Assembly (NCBI GenBank): GCA_030523645.1
Contig: JAUNIB010000002.1
Coordinates: 62,001 to 126,000 of the forward strand
Length of the DNA stretch: 64,000 nt
Direction: 5' to 3'
DNA from: Selenomonadaceae bacterium
Lineage (GTDB): Bacteria > Bacillota > Negativicutes > Selenomonadales > Selenomonadaceae
The notes below the pieces were generated by a model. The model had not been told where the DNA came from. It saw nothing but the letters and a program-made list of their open reading frames with translations, and did no database searches. The translations under genes and the position numbers were made by a program. Of the stretch, positions 7,933 through 15,787 are shown one piece after another. Within the stretch, counting starts at the first letter, position 1; each line of letters starts with the position of its first letter.

Positions 7933-7944
7933 TGTTCTCCCCCG

Positions 7945-8961
7945 TCAATATCTCCCGAAGGTACAATTGGGCCAGCGGCACTCCTTGCAGAACTGACAGA
8001 AGCCACCGTCGCCCAGTCTGACTAAATCTTCTTTCGTAAATTTCAAATCCGCAAAAATCTGCGGCAGCAGAACATCGAACATAGTGGTAGGCAGGCTGAT
8101 AGCCGCCCCCGGTATACCCATTATCGCCACCTTGTCCAGATAAGCCACCAGCGTCATATTACCCGGCTGAGCCGGTACGCCGTGGGTGATTATTTCCGCT
8201 CCCAGCCGGCGGATTGCCGTAGGTGTCAGGTCATCCGGGTCTACGGACATTCCTCCGGTGAAAATCAAAATGTCCGCACCGTCATTCAGATACTTCTCCC
8301 CGGCTGCGGTAATCATATCCAAATCGTCATCGCAAATCGTCACCCCGAGGATTTCTGCCGGGTACTGCTTCATCTTCGCCCTGACAACCGGCTCGAACTT
8401 ATCCTTTATTCTCCCGGTATAGACCTCGGAGCCGGTGATGATGACCCCCACCTTCTTCGCCTGATAGGGATAAAGCCTGAACAGCTTCCGCTCCTGGCAC
8501 AGCTCCTCCGCCCGGATAATCTGCTCCTCCTTCGTCACAAGCGGAACTATCCTCATAGCGGACAGCTTTGCCCCCTCCCCCACCGGGTAATGATTGGGCA
8601 GAGAAGAAATCGTGATATCTCCGATGGAATTTATCTCCCGCTGCAGCTCAATATCTACGCAGAACAAACCCCTCTCATCGGCAATCATCACCATCTTGCC
8701 CTCAGAGGGGCCGTCAAAGTGAACATTGGGCAGCTTCGTCATCTCTGCCAGACGGAGGGCACAGTCTTCCTCGTGAATTTCCCCCGCATTCTCCTCCCAG
8801 ACGAAAACCGTCCGCTTGCCAAGATTCAGCAGATGAGGTATGTCCTCTTCCCGGATGACATGGCCCCGCTTAAAGGCCGCCCCCTTGAAGCCGTCCTTCA
8901 TCTCCGTAATATCATGGCAGATTGCCATACCGATGGCATCTTCAATTTTTATTTTCTTCAT
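7945..8961 (-). CDS. Molybdopterin-binding protein (MoeA/MogA-fold)
   Basis: A 338-residue protein with a MoCF-binding (MogA/MoeA-type) domain in its second half: GVIITGSEVYTGRIKDKFEPVV, ILIFTGGMSVDPDDLTP, AVIMGIPGAAISLPTTMFDVLLP. The N-terminal half (IEDAIGMAICHDITEM…FKRGHVIREEDI) is like the start of MoeA, but the long MoeA insertion is absent, so it is shorter than MoeA. The C-terminus carries cysteines (FCQFCKECRWPNCTFG). Likely inserts or stores molybdenum on the cofactor. The ATG at 8961 has GAGGG upstream. First gene of the operon. Confidence 0.82.
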   Translation of the reverse strand: MKKIKIEDAIGMAICHDITEMKDGFKGAAFKRGHVIREEDIPHLLNLGKRTVFVWEENAGEIHEEDCALRLAEMTKLPNVHFDGPSEGKMVMIADERGLFCVDIELQREINSIGDITISSLPNHYPVGEGAKLSAMRIVPLVTKEEQIIRAEELCQERKLFRLYPYQAKKVGVIITGSEVYTGRIKDKFEPVVRAKMKQYPAEILGVTICDDDLDMITAAGEKYLNDGADILIFTGGMSVDPDDLTPTAIRRLGAEIITHGVPAQPGNMTLVAYLDKVAIMGIPGAAISLPTTMFDVLLPQIFADLKFTKEDLVRLGDGGFCQFCKECRWPNCTFGRY

Positions 8962-9012
8962 TAGAATATCCCTCATGGCAGAATTGCCGGTACAATTTTT
9001 CTTACTGCTCTA

Positions 9013-9042
9013 ATTATACCCGTTATTCTTCCATCAGCACAA
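9013..9042 (-). promoter_or_regulatory. Promoter of the molybdenum cofactor operon
   Basis: Minus-strand TTGTGC (9042-9037) and a perfect TATAAT (9018-9013) are 18 bp apart; the start codon of the first gene lies about 45 nt past the expected transcription start. The leader is too short for a Moco riboswitch. Confidence 0.55.
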
Positions 9043-9064
9043 CGAATTTCTAAAAAATTGCAAA

Positions 9065-9092
9065 AAAGATGCCCTCATTACTGAAGGCATCC
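9065..9092 (-). terminator. Terminator of the C39 peptidase gene
   Basis: Minus strand: GATGCC, a 12-nt loop, GGCATC, then TTTTTTGC. It lies about 40 bp beyond the peptidase stop at 9132. Confidence 0.75.
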
Positions 9093-9131
9093 ATCTGCTA
9101 TCTCGTCGGTCATCCGCAGTGTCATCACCGA

Positions 9132-9857
9132 TTACGGTCTGGCGGCCAGCCACTGCTTCTTTCGCTCCGTCAGCTTAAAGAGGTGGTCATCAAACCACAT
9201 ATAAAAGAACCGCTCGGCAGAAACGATATTGTAGCCATCCTGCAGATGGTCGCTGGTGTCAAAAGGATCTGCCATAATCAGCACATCATCGCCGGTGTAA
9301 GCGGTCCCCATAGTGTCATATCCGATGATTACCCGCCAGTGACCGCCCCAGTCCACATTCTCCACCATGATGGGGACACCGGCCTGCAAATGCTCCCTGA
9401 CGAATTTCAAAAAAGCTTCATAGTCGGCCGGACTGCCCTTATCTGCGCTGGACTCCACCTGCCAGCCTATTTTCTTGAAATACTTCACCATTCCCTTGCA
9501 ATCAGTACCCTTCTTATTAGAGGTACCCATGATGGTGTAGATTTCCTTCTCGGTGTTAATCTCCTTGCCGTTCAGATTTTCTACTACCATAGCCGCCGCC
9601 ACCGGGCCGCAGGTATAGCCGGTATGCTGCTGACGGGTCTTGAAGTGAGAAATGATGGTCAGATTTTCATTTGACTTCATATTATATATGTCCGGATGGG
9701 CAAAGTAGGGCGACTCCTTGATGTCATGCTGACCGATATACTGAGCAGCACCGTCCGCCTCATCAGCTCCGAAGCCATTCTGCCCCGCCAGACCGGTACC
9801 GAAATAGCAAAGCACCGCTCCGAAAACTATGCCAAGGATAAACTTCTTTGACAGCAT
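9132..9857 (-). CDS. Exported C39-like cysteine peptidase
   Basis: A 241-residue protein with an N-terminal signal or membrane anchor (residues 4-24, FILGIVFGAVLCYFGTGLA) and a papain-like C39 domain: catalytic Cys in GYTCGPVAAAMV (about residue 82), catalytic His in GGHWRVIIGYD (about residue 168), and a following Asp in ADPFD. Single peptidase domain, no ABC transporter part, so it is not a bacteriocin exporter; such stand-alone proteins are of unknown substrate. The gene stands alone, with its own terminator. Confidence 0.82.
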   Translation of the reverse strand: MLSKKFILGIVFGAVLCYFGTGLAGQNGFGADEADGAAQYIGQHDIKESPYFAHPDIYNMKSNENLTIISHFKTRQQHTGYTCGPVAAAMVVENLNGKEINTEKEIYTIMGTSNKKGTDCKGMVKYFKKIGWQVESSADKGSPADYEAFLKFVREHLQAGVPIMVENVDWGGHWRVIIGYDTMGTAYTGDDVLIMADPFDTSDHLQDGYNIVSAERFFYMWFDDHLFKLTERKKQWLAARP

Positions 9858-9901
9858 GCTGTACCCCCTTCAGTGTTTCGCTGATATGCCTTTGCCATTA
9901 C

Positions 9902-10225
9902 TCAAATAAACTTCCTCATCACACGCATATAATCTTTTTTCCCATTAAAAATTGCCATAACATTGACAACCTTTGCCGCATCATCAATCTTATAGAAAAT
10001 CAAATAATCATCATGGACAATGAAGCGGTAGCCTGCACTCCGAAGCACACGGTCTTTGGGAAAAGCGCCGCTTTCAGGAAAAGCATCCAGTTTTTTACAC
10101 TTCGCCTGCAATGCGCTCACAAATGTTTTTGCCGCCTTTATATCGCTTGACCTTTCCGCCAGCCAAAGAGCAATCTCCCTGAGATCCTGTTTGGCCGTAT
10201 CAGTCAGCTTCACCTGATAGCTCAT
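9902..10225 (-). CDS. RelE/ParE-family toxin, copy 1
   Basis: A 107-residue toxin of the RelE/ParE superfamily (VKLTDTAKQDLREIALWLAER near the start, SAGYRFIVHDDYLIFYKID then VMAIFNGKKDYMR). It overlaps the antitoxin stop by 4 bp. By eye it is about 74% identical to the toxin at 12067-12390, with the differences concentrated in residues 25-50 and 80-93. Whether it acts as a gyrase poison (ParE) or a ribosome-dependent RNase (RelE) cannot be read from sequence. Confidence 0.85.
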   Translation of the reverse strand: MSYQVKLTDTAKQDLREIALWLAERSSDIKAAKTFVSALQAKCKKLDAFPESGAFPKDRVLRSAGYRFIVHDDYLIFYKIDDAAKVVNVMAIFNGKKDYMRVMRKFI

Positions 10226-10518
10226 AGTTCTATTCCGTCCAGCTCAGACAGAATATCATCAAAAGCTCCATCTATATCCTGTACTCTTCCCAATTTCACA
10301 TCATCAGAAGCTTGAGCCAAATGAGCATAAACAGTCAGTTTTGCTTCCAGCTCCGAAACATATTTCTGCTGTTCAACAAAATAATCATGGCTCAGCACAA
10401 CTGTATCTTCTCTTCCATTGACAGTAATCGCAACAGGATTTTGCCGTGAAAGAGAAGAAATCTGTGCATAGTTATTCCTGATGTCACGAGATGGTCTGAT
10501 TGAAATTGTACTTGTCAT
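10222..10518 (-). CDS. YefM/Phd-type antitoxin, copy 1
   Basis: A 98-residue antitoxin with an N-terminal Phd/YefM DNA-binding and dimerisation domain (RPSRDIRNNYAQISSLSRQNPVAI, VNGREDTVVLSHDYF) and an acidic C-terminal toxin-binding tail (DIDGAFDDILSELDGIEL). The chosen ATG at 10518 has GAGAGGGGAT upstream; longer frames have no ribosome site and would overlap the promoter. It differs from the antitoxin at 12387-12683 at about 10 of 98 positions, so it is more conserved than its toxin. Confidence 0.87.
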   Translation of the reverse strand: MTSTISIRPSRDIRNNYAQISSLSRQNPVAITVNGREDTVVLSHDYFVEQQKYVSELEAKLTVYAHLAQASDDVKLGRVQDIDGAFDDILSELDGIEL

Positions 10519-10543
10519 ACTTATCCCCTCTCTTTGTAGGCAA

Positions 10544-10572
10544 ATTATACGCCAATGAATATACAGAGTCAA
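10544..10572 (-). promoter_or_regulatory. Promoter of toxin-antitoxin locus 1
   Basis: Minus strand TTGACT (10572-10567), 17 bp spacer, perfect TATAAT (10549-10544). The spacer and flanks are nearly identical to those at 12706-12734, so this is a conserved regulated promoter, presumably autorepressed by the antitoxin. Confidence 0.8.
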
Positions 10573-10687
10573 TAATACACTACTTGGTAAAACCTTACAC
10601 GCCATATATTTTTTGCAAAGGTAAATTTTCAGCGAACATTCGCTCATTCAATTGAATATTCGGGTTGCGGCGAATAATCACAAAAAA

Positions 10688-10713
10688 GGATGCCCCCGAA
10701 CTGAGGACATCCT
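10688..10713 (-). terminator. Terminator of the GltD-like gene
   Basis: Minus strand GGATGTCCTCAG, TTC loop, GGGGGCATCC, then TTTTTTGTG, about 50 bp past the stop at 10765. Confidence 0.8.
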
Positions 10714-10764
10714 GTAAAAGCAGCTATTAATTTTGACGATTACTTCCTCGGCTCCGGGGACTGA

Positions 10765-11994
10765 TTAGGCATTTTCCCGCTTGCCGGTCAGATACTTATC
10801 GATGGCTTCGACCACCAGCTTTGCCTGCTTGACTGCATGGACTACAGTCTTGGAGCCGGTAACAACATCTCCGCAGGAGAATACACCCTCACGGGTGGTG
10901 CAGCCGTTCTCATCGACACTGATAAGGCCGTCCTTTACCGTCTCGATACCGGTGGTAGAATTTACGATTTTATTCTTCGGGCCCTGACTTACGGCAATGA
11001 TGGTACTGTCGGCCGGATAGAGCTGCGGCTCACCGTGACCGATTATGTTGCCTTCCTCATCGAAATAGTTTTCATAGAGCATGGGGCCCTTTGTAGTCAG
11101 CTCCGCAATACCGTACCCATAGTGAATATCGACACCATCGGAAAGGGTATAATCTATCTCGTGCTGGCTGGCGGCAATCTTCTTGCGGCGGGCGTACATA
11201 TCCACGAAGCGGCTGCCCTTGCGGATGATGGTACGGGCAGCATCCATTGCGGAGTTGCCGGCACCGATTACCGCCACCCGCTCACCCAGATCAAATATAT
11301 CGGGATTTTGCAGATAGTTTACGGCATAGTGGACATTTCCCAGAGTCTCGCCCTTTACCCCCAGACGGTGCGGACGCCATACGCCGGTACCGATGACCAC
11401 AGCACTATACCCATCAGAGAAAAGATCATCCAGATTCAGCGCTCCGCCGATGGTAACATGACGGCGGATATTGATGCCCAGGATATGAAGCTTCTTCTCA
11501 TAGCGATTGAGGATAGACTTCGGCAGACGGAAATCCGGAATACCGTAGCGAAGCATACCGCCGATATAGCTCTTGCGCTCAAAGATGGTGACTCCATAGC
11601 CCAGCTGTGCCAGCTTCACCGCCACAGTCAGGCCGGCAGGACCGGCACCGATGACGGCGACGCTCTGTCCCTTATCCTCTCCGCGGGTAACAACAGCACG
11701 GTCAAGATACGAATCGGAAATATAGCTCTCTATACTGGAAATCTGAACCGGACTTCCCTTGATACCCTGCACGCAATGACCTTCGCACTGAGCCTCATGG
11801 TCACAGACAAGGGCGCAGAAAACACTGAGGGGATTATTCTCAAAGAGCATTTCGCCGGCACCTGCCGGATTCCCGTCAAGGAATAGATGAATCATCTCCG
11901 GAATATTTGTCTCTATAGGGCAGCCATTCATCCGACACAGCGGTTTTTTGCATTGCAGACAGCGGCGTGCCTCGTTAATAACGTGTAAAGCCAT
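10765..11994 (-). CDS. GltD-like NAD(P)H-dependent FAD/iron-sulfur oxidoreductase
   Basis: A 409-residue flavoprotein like the small subunit of glutamate synthase or the NfnB subunit of electron-bifurcating transhydrogenase. It has the N-terminal cysteine set for two 4Fe-4S clusters (CLQCKKPLCRMNGCPIETNIPE; CALVCDHEAQCEGHCV), an FAD dinucleotide fold (VIGAGPAGLTVAVKLAQ), an NAD(P)H fold (VIGAGNSAMDAARTI) and the closing GVFSCGDVVTGSKTVVHAV. No partner subunit is adjacent; toxin-antitoxin loci lie on both sides. It may serve a glutamate synthase large chain or another acceptor elsewhere. Start supported by GAGGAG. Confidence 0.85.
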   Translation of the reverse strand: MALHVINEARRCLQCKKPLCRMNGCPIETNIPEMIHLFLDGNPAGAGEMLFENNPLSVFCALVCDHEAQCEGHCVQGIKGSPVQISSIESYISDSYLDRAVVTRGEDKGQSVAVIGAGPAGLTVAVKLAQLGYGVTIFERKSYIGGMLRYGIPDFRLPKSILNRYEKKLHILGINIRRHVTIGGALNLDDLFSDGYSAVVIGTGVWRPHRLGVKGETLGNVHYAVNYLQNPDIFDLGERVAVIGAGNSAMDAARTIIRKGSRFVDMYARRKKIAASQHEIDYTLSDGVDIHYGYGIAELTTKGPMLYENYFDEEGNIIGHGEPQLYPADSTIIAVSQGPKNKIVNSTTGIETVKDGLISVDENGCTTREGVFSCGDVVTGSKTVVHAVKQAKLVVEAIDKYLTGKRENA

Positions 11995-12066
11995 TTGTTC
12001 TCCTCATTCCTATTGTTCTGCGTTAAATGTTTTGAATATCGCAGCTAAATTTCTGCGCCAGCATTA

Positions 12067-12390
12067 TCAAATGAATTTCTTCATCTCGCGCATATAGTCT
12101 TTTTTGCCATTAAAAATAGCCATAATCGTGACAGTTGTCGTCTCTTTCTCCACCAAATAAAAAATCAGGTAATCACCATGTACTATAAAGCGATATCCCG
12201 CGCTCCGAAGAATTCGGTCTCTTGGAAATGCACCGGCATCGGGAAAAGTATCGAGAGTCTTACACTTTGCGTATAACTCAACGACGAATTCTTTAGCCAC
12301 TTTGGAATCTTTCGACTTTTCTGCCAGCCAAAGAGCAATCTCTTTGAGATCCTGCTTAGCAGTATCAGTCAACTTTACCTGATAGCTCAT
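12067..12390 (-). CDS. RelE/ParE-family toxin, copy 2
   Basis: A 107-residue paralogue of the toxin at 9902-10225 with the same frame and ends (starts MSYQVKLTDTAKQDLKEIALWLAE, ends NGKKDYMREMKKFI). It overlaps the antitoxin stop by 4 bp. About 28 substitutions separate the two toxins, mostly in the middle, where they probably contact the antitoxin or target. Confidence 0.85.
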   Translation of the reverse strand: MSYQVKLTDTAKQDLKEIALWLAEKSKDSKVAKEFVVELYAKCKTLDTFPDAGAFPRDRILRSAGYRFIVHGDYLIFYLVEKETTTVTIMAIFNGKKDYMREMKKFI

Positions 12391-12683
12391 AACTCTATTC
12401 CGTCCAGCTCTGCCATGATGTCATCAAATGCCTCATCTATATTTTGCACTCTTCCTAGCTTCACATCATCAGAAGCCTGCGCCAGATGAGCATAAACAGC
12501 CAGTTTTACTTCCAGCTCCGATATATATTTCTGCTGCTTGACAAAAGAATCATGACTCAGTAATACAGTATCTTCTCTTCCATTAACTGTAATAGCAACA
12601 GGATTCTGCCGGGAAAGAGAAGAAATCTGTGCATAGTTATTTCTAATATCACGGGACGGTCGGATTGAAATTGTACTTGTCAT
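12387..12683 (-). CDS. YefM/Phd-type antitoxin, copy 2
   Basis: A 98-residue antitoxin, about 90% identical to copy 1. The DNA-binding N-terminal 40 residues differ at one position only, so both antitoxins probably bind the same operator. Start at 12683 (AAAGGGGGAT upstream); an ATG two codons earlier is possible. Confidence 0.87.
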   Translation of the reverse strand: MTSTISIRPSRDIRNNYAQISSLSRQNPVAITVNGREDTVLLSHDSFVKQQKYISELEVKLAVYAHLAQASDDVKLGRVQNIDEAFDDIMAELDGIEL

Positions 12684-12705
12684 ATCCATCCCCCTTTGTA
12701 GGCAA

Positions 12706-12734
12706 ATTATACGCCAATAAACATACAGAGTCAA
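12706..12734 (-). promoter_or_regulatory. Promoter of toxin-antitoxin locus 2
   Basis: Minus strand TTGACT (12734-12729), 17 bp, TATAAT (12711-12706); the 17-bp spacer differs from locus 1 at two positions (GTTTATTGG instead of ATTCATTGG in part). May also drive the downstream GltD-like gene, for which I see no separate promoter. Confidence 0.8.
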
Positions 12735-12807
12735 TAATTTGGCACTTTTCAGAGCGGTGATTCATTTACAAACATCACTATCCAGTTGCCTTAACATTTA
12801 CAAATTA

Positions 12808-13470
12808 TCATTTCTTTGTACTAGCACATACCAAAAATGCCTGATACATTGTATTCAACATCTCGATAATCTTGTTCAATTCAGTTTCAGTATTAGGTTT
12901 CGCCTTTAATGTAGCCACTATATTTTTCTTCGATTTATCATATTTTATTTCGGCAAAATCCTGATATATGCCATACACATAAGTTCTCATCATCTGACCT
13001 ATATTGTCAAGCTGCTCCTTCCATGTATCATCTGCCCCGGTTCCTATAAATAATCCTTTATTCAAACTGAATGTGACAGTAGTAATATCGGCTAACTGTA
13101 TCAACACAAACCGACCTTTTTTATTAGAAGTTCCTTCTTCGAAGAAATTGGTTATATCGGTTTTCATATACAAATCGTAAATGCTTTCATCGTAAGAAAT
13201 CATATTTTTATGTTCTTCTTGCCACAAACTTAACCTTTGTTCTAACTCTTTCTCAAAATCAAAATTCTCACTCTTTTTAGGATGCAGTGCCATCCACGCA
13301 GAAACTAAAACTAATACTCCAACAATCGTTCCAGCAATGTCTTTAATACCACCTACGATTGATTCAACATTTCCCCCTTTAAGAAAAACCTCAATGATAA
13401 TTGCAACAACAGCCACTGCTCCACATATACCACCAAGTTTTACCTCGAAATCTATTCTGTTATTTTCCAT
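12808..13470 (-). CDS. Hypothetical protein with two membrane helices
   Basis: A 220-residue protein: two adjacent hydrophobic helices (about residues 11-30 and 42-61), then a soluble region of roughly 155 residues with a charged helix (EKELEQRLSLWQEEHKNM) and a mixed alpha/beta part (FVLIQLADITTVTFSLNKGLF). I do not recognise the family. Its ATG follows the stop of the next gene by 3 bp, so it is co-transcribed with the nuclease-like gene. The region is markedly AT-rich compared with the rest of the window. Possible membrane effector or sensor of an accessory cluster; that is inference. Confidence 0.7.
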   Translation of the reverse strand: MENNRIDFEVKLGGICGAVAVVAIIIEVFLKGGNVESIVGGIKDIAGTIVGVLVLVSAWMALHPKKSENFDFEKELEQRLSLWQEEHKNMISYDESIYDLYMKTDITNFFEEGTSNKKGRFVLIQLADITTVTFSLNKGLFIGTGADDTWKEQLDNIGQMMRTYVYGIYQDFAEIKYDKSKKNIVATLKAKPNTETELNKIIEMLNTMYQAFLVCASTKK

Positions 13471-13473
13471 ATC

Positions 13474-14165
13474 TTATTCCTCCACAACGCTGTAGCTACC
13501 ATTACTCTCAACGATGAAAAAAGGTTTACTGTCCAACCTCTCCATCAATCTATTAAGCATTGGCCTATTCTCTTTCCATTCCGGCCATTGCACGCCACCT
13601 CTGAAAACAAAAGGCGATGCCTTAATTAAGGTATTCTCCGGCAAGCCGAAATCTTTACGCAGCAACACTTTATCTACAGTCTGCAAATAAGTGAATTCTT
13701 CTAAAACACACTGGAGCATTGTCTCTTTGCTATCCGACCTCTTCAGTTCCAACACTCTGATTACCGTTCCATCATACGATAAGAGGTCAATTTTCCCGGC
13801 CTTATCTGTACGAACAGACTTTAGTGGTGTTTGATAATCAAGCATCGTTCCTATGTAATCGAAATCATTTCCCCCGCTACATTGATTAAACATTTTAATC
13901 GCTGTAATTTCTTCGATTCTTCCTGTCCCTTCTGTAAAATTCCCATCATGATTAACCTTATACCAATGTGTCCTGGAAATCGTTGGTATTCCCGAAATGA
14001 ATTGGTCTATTCGCCCGATAATAAAATCAGAAACTATTTCTGTATAATATTCATTTGTATCTGCAGTCTTTCCGCGATAATTAACGAAATCCTGTTGGCA
14101 AACATAGGAATCGTACAAAACGCTTTTTCACATTTGTTAATTATGTCTTGCCTTGTATATTCCAT
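13474..14165 (-). pseudogene. PD-(D/E)XK nuclease-like protein, apparently frameshifted near its start
   Basis: The main frame, open from a TTG at 14118 to 13474 (214 residues), has a PD-(D/E)XK-type core: GKIDLLSYDG (Asp) followed by RVLELKRS (ExK), and a helix QCVLEEFTYLQTV. No ATG or ribosome site starts this frame. Instead an ATG at 14165 with AAAGGA 7 nt upstream opens a different frame reading MEYTRQDIINKCEKAF, which joins the main frame (LYDSYVCQQDF) if one T is added to the TTTT run at about 14120. I therefore read a one-base deletion in a gene of about 230 residues: a recent pseudogene, a sequencing error or a slippery site. If the TTG start is used, it is intact. The specific family is not recognised. 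Confidence 0.55.
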
Positions 14166-14245
14166 AAATATATCCTTTATAAAATATTATTCTGATAAAG
14201 CCTTCGGTTCTCTTATCATCCCCAAAACTTGTCATTTAATCAATA

Positions 14246-15076
14246 TTATAGCACATCAATATACTTTTCTTTGAACATTTTGTAATATTCTATTAATTCA
14301 TCATCTTTGATAATATTTACTAATTCCGCAACAATGTCTTCCCAATAAACATTCCTTATTTGGTTGTATTTATCAGTAAATGAGTCTATATATTTTCTTC
14401 CGCATATCAACCTTTTAGCATCATTTGCTTTCGGCGTAAGGAATAAAACCACATCGTTTTTTCTGGCAAAAACGATATTTCTATTTACTTGGTATTCGCT
14501 ATAAAATTCCTGTTCACTGCAATCAAGAAAAGGAGAATTTTCAACCATACCACTGTATATATCATTCCATTTTCGTCCATACTTCCCAGGGTTATTATCA
14601 TCCGGAGAAATTCCTCCAAACTCAGACTCTGTATATTTTATTTCCATTGACACACAGGTCTCGTCATCCATGACCATGTAGAAATCAAAATTCGTACCCT
14701 CTGCTGAATCAGGCTCATACTCAAAAACGGCATATTTTATCTTATCTGAGGATATTGGAACTCCAACCCGCACAAGTGTCTTTATCAATATACCTTCCCA
14801 CTCTTCTTTCTCAAAAAACTTCTTGAAAAAATTAATGCACATAACTTGTGATGAATTTGAATTAGCTGCTCCAATATGATATTTTATCTCTCTATTTTCA
14901 CCAAAAAGATTTCCTTTTATGTCGCACTTATTTGGGTATTTACCATCTATGAAATTATATTTCATATCAAGAAAAATATGAGGATAAGCCTTCCCTCCCC
15001 ACTTTCCTCCGGTAAACTCTTTAGGAGCACGCTCTCCCATAGCATCTTGTATTCGCTTTGCAAATGGAATTTTCAT
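14246..15076 (-). CDS. PD-(D/E)XK nuclease, PGN_0703-like putative restriction endonuclease
   Basis: A 276-residue protein that resembles the PGN_0703-like nuclease family: SSQVMCINFFKKFF in the N-terminal half, then GTNFDFYMVMDDETCVSMEIKYTESEFG, where the Asp and the ExK form the expected catalytic set. No methyltransferase lies beside it, so it is not a classical type II pair in this window. It is the first gene of the AT-rich cluster, separated by about 80 bp from the second nuclease-like frame. A defence role is plausible but unproven. The ATG at 15076 has AAGG upstream. Confidence 0.72.
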   Translation of the reverse strand: MKIPFAKRIQDAMGERAPKEFTGGKWGGKAYPHIFLDMKYNFIDGKYPNKCDIKGNLFGENREIKYHIGAANSNSSQVMCINFFKKFFEKEEWEGILIKTLVRVGVPISSDKIKYAVFEYEPDSAEGTNFDFYMVMDDETCVSMEIKYTESEFGGISPDDNNPGKYGRKWNDIYSGMVENSPFLDCSEQEFYSEYQVNRNIVFARKNDVVLFLTPKANDAKRLICGRKYIDSFTDKYNQIRNVYWEDIVAELVNIIKDDELIEYYKMFKEKYIDVL

Positions 15077-15216
15077 AATATACCTTGATTTTTCTCCTTT
15101 TCATTTTCAAATTTTACTTTTCGGTCTAAATATACTCTCCGACCTGTCCATTAATTCGTACTTTGTTTGAAATTGGCAGATAAAATCTAATAACATCCAC
15201 TTGAATTACAACATTA

Positions 15217-15627
15217 TTACTTTGCCAAACCCAAAGCTTTGAAAACCCCAAAAATTCCTTCTGCCGCAACATCATTAACAATTTTTCCTGCATCATTAAA
15301 ATAGTAGATATTCATCACGGTAGTATTAAGCTTGTTGCCGGTTGCCTTTTGCCCCATAAAATCTCCATCATGAGTACCGGCGAGATTCCAAAGTACAGCA
15401 ACTTTATTTCCCTCTTCAACGCAATCCTTGATAATCCATTGTACATCAGAAAAACCTTGACGCATCCAATGTACCACAGACAAATAACCCTTGCCTCCAT
15501 ACAAAGGCTCAGGTGATGCAGGCGTATAGAAGGAAGCATCCGCCGCTATTAACTCTTCCGCCAACGCATCGTCTGCAGTATTTATCATAGTTTCAAACTT
15601 CTTCATCTTATTTTTCAAGTCACTCAT
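15217..15627 (-). CDS. NTF2-like/SnoaL-like protein
   Basis: A 136-residue protein with the small alpha+beta cone fold pattern of NTF2/SnoaL proteins: N-terminal helix (NKMKKFETMINTADDALAEELI), ASFYTPASPEPLYGGKGYL, WIIKDCVEEGNKVAVLWNLAGTHDGDFMG and a final NIYYFNDAGKIV. Such proteins are used as small cyclases, isomerases or binding proteins; the ligand here is unknown. The ATG at 15627 has GGAGGGA upstream. Stand-alone gene with a probable extended -10 promoter (TGGTATACT) near 15710. Confidence 0.75.
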   Translation of the reverse strand: MSDLKNKMKKFETMINTADDALAEELIAADASFYTPASPEPLYGGKGYLSVVHWMRQGFSDVQWIIKDCVEEGNKVAVLWNLAGTHDGDFMGQKATGNKLNTTVMNIYYFNDAGKIVNDVAAEGIFGVFKALGLAK

Positions 15628-15726
15628 TATTATCCCTCCGTATGTGCCTACCATTTGTCAGTCCAACTAAATATCACTCTTGGATACATCTAACTCACTA
15701 GGTTAAGTATACCATACTCACCCAAA

Positions 15727-15768
15727 AACAGTCTCTGCCGCGTCAAACTTTCGCGATAGAGACTGTTT
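15727..15768 (-). terminator. Terminator of the tpsB-tpsA operon
   Basis: Minus strand CAGTCTCT, about 20 nt interior with partial pairing (CGCG), AGAGACTG, then TTTTTGGG. It lies 20 bp past the tpsA stop. Confidence 0.75.
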
Positions 15769-15787
15769 TTCTTTTTAACTTTTCAGC

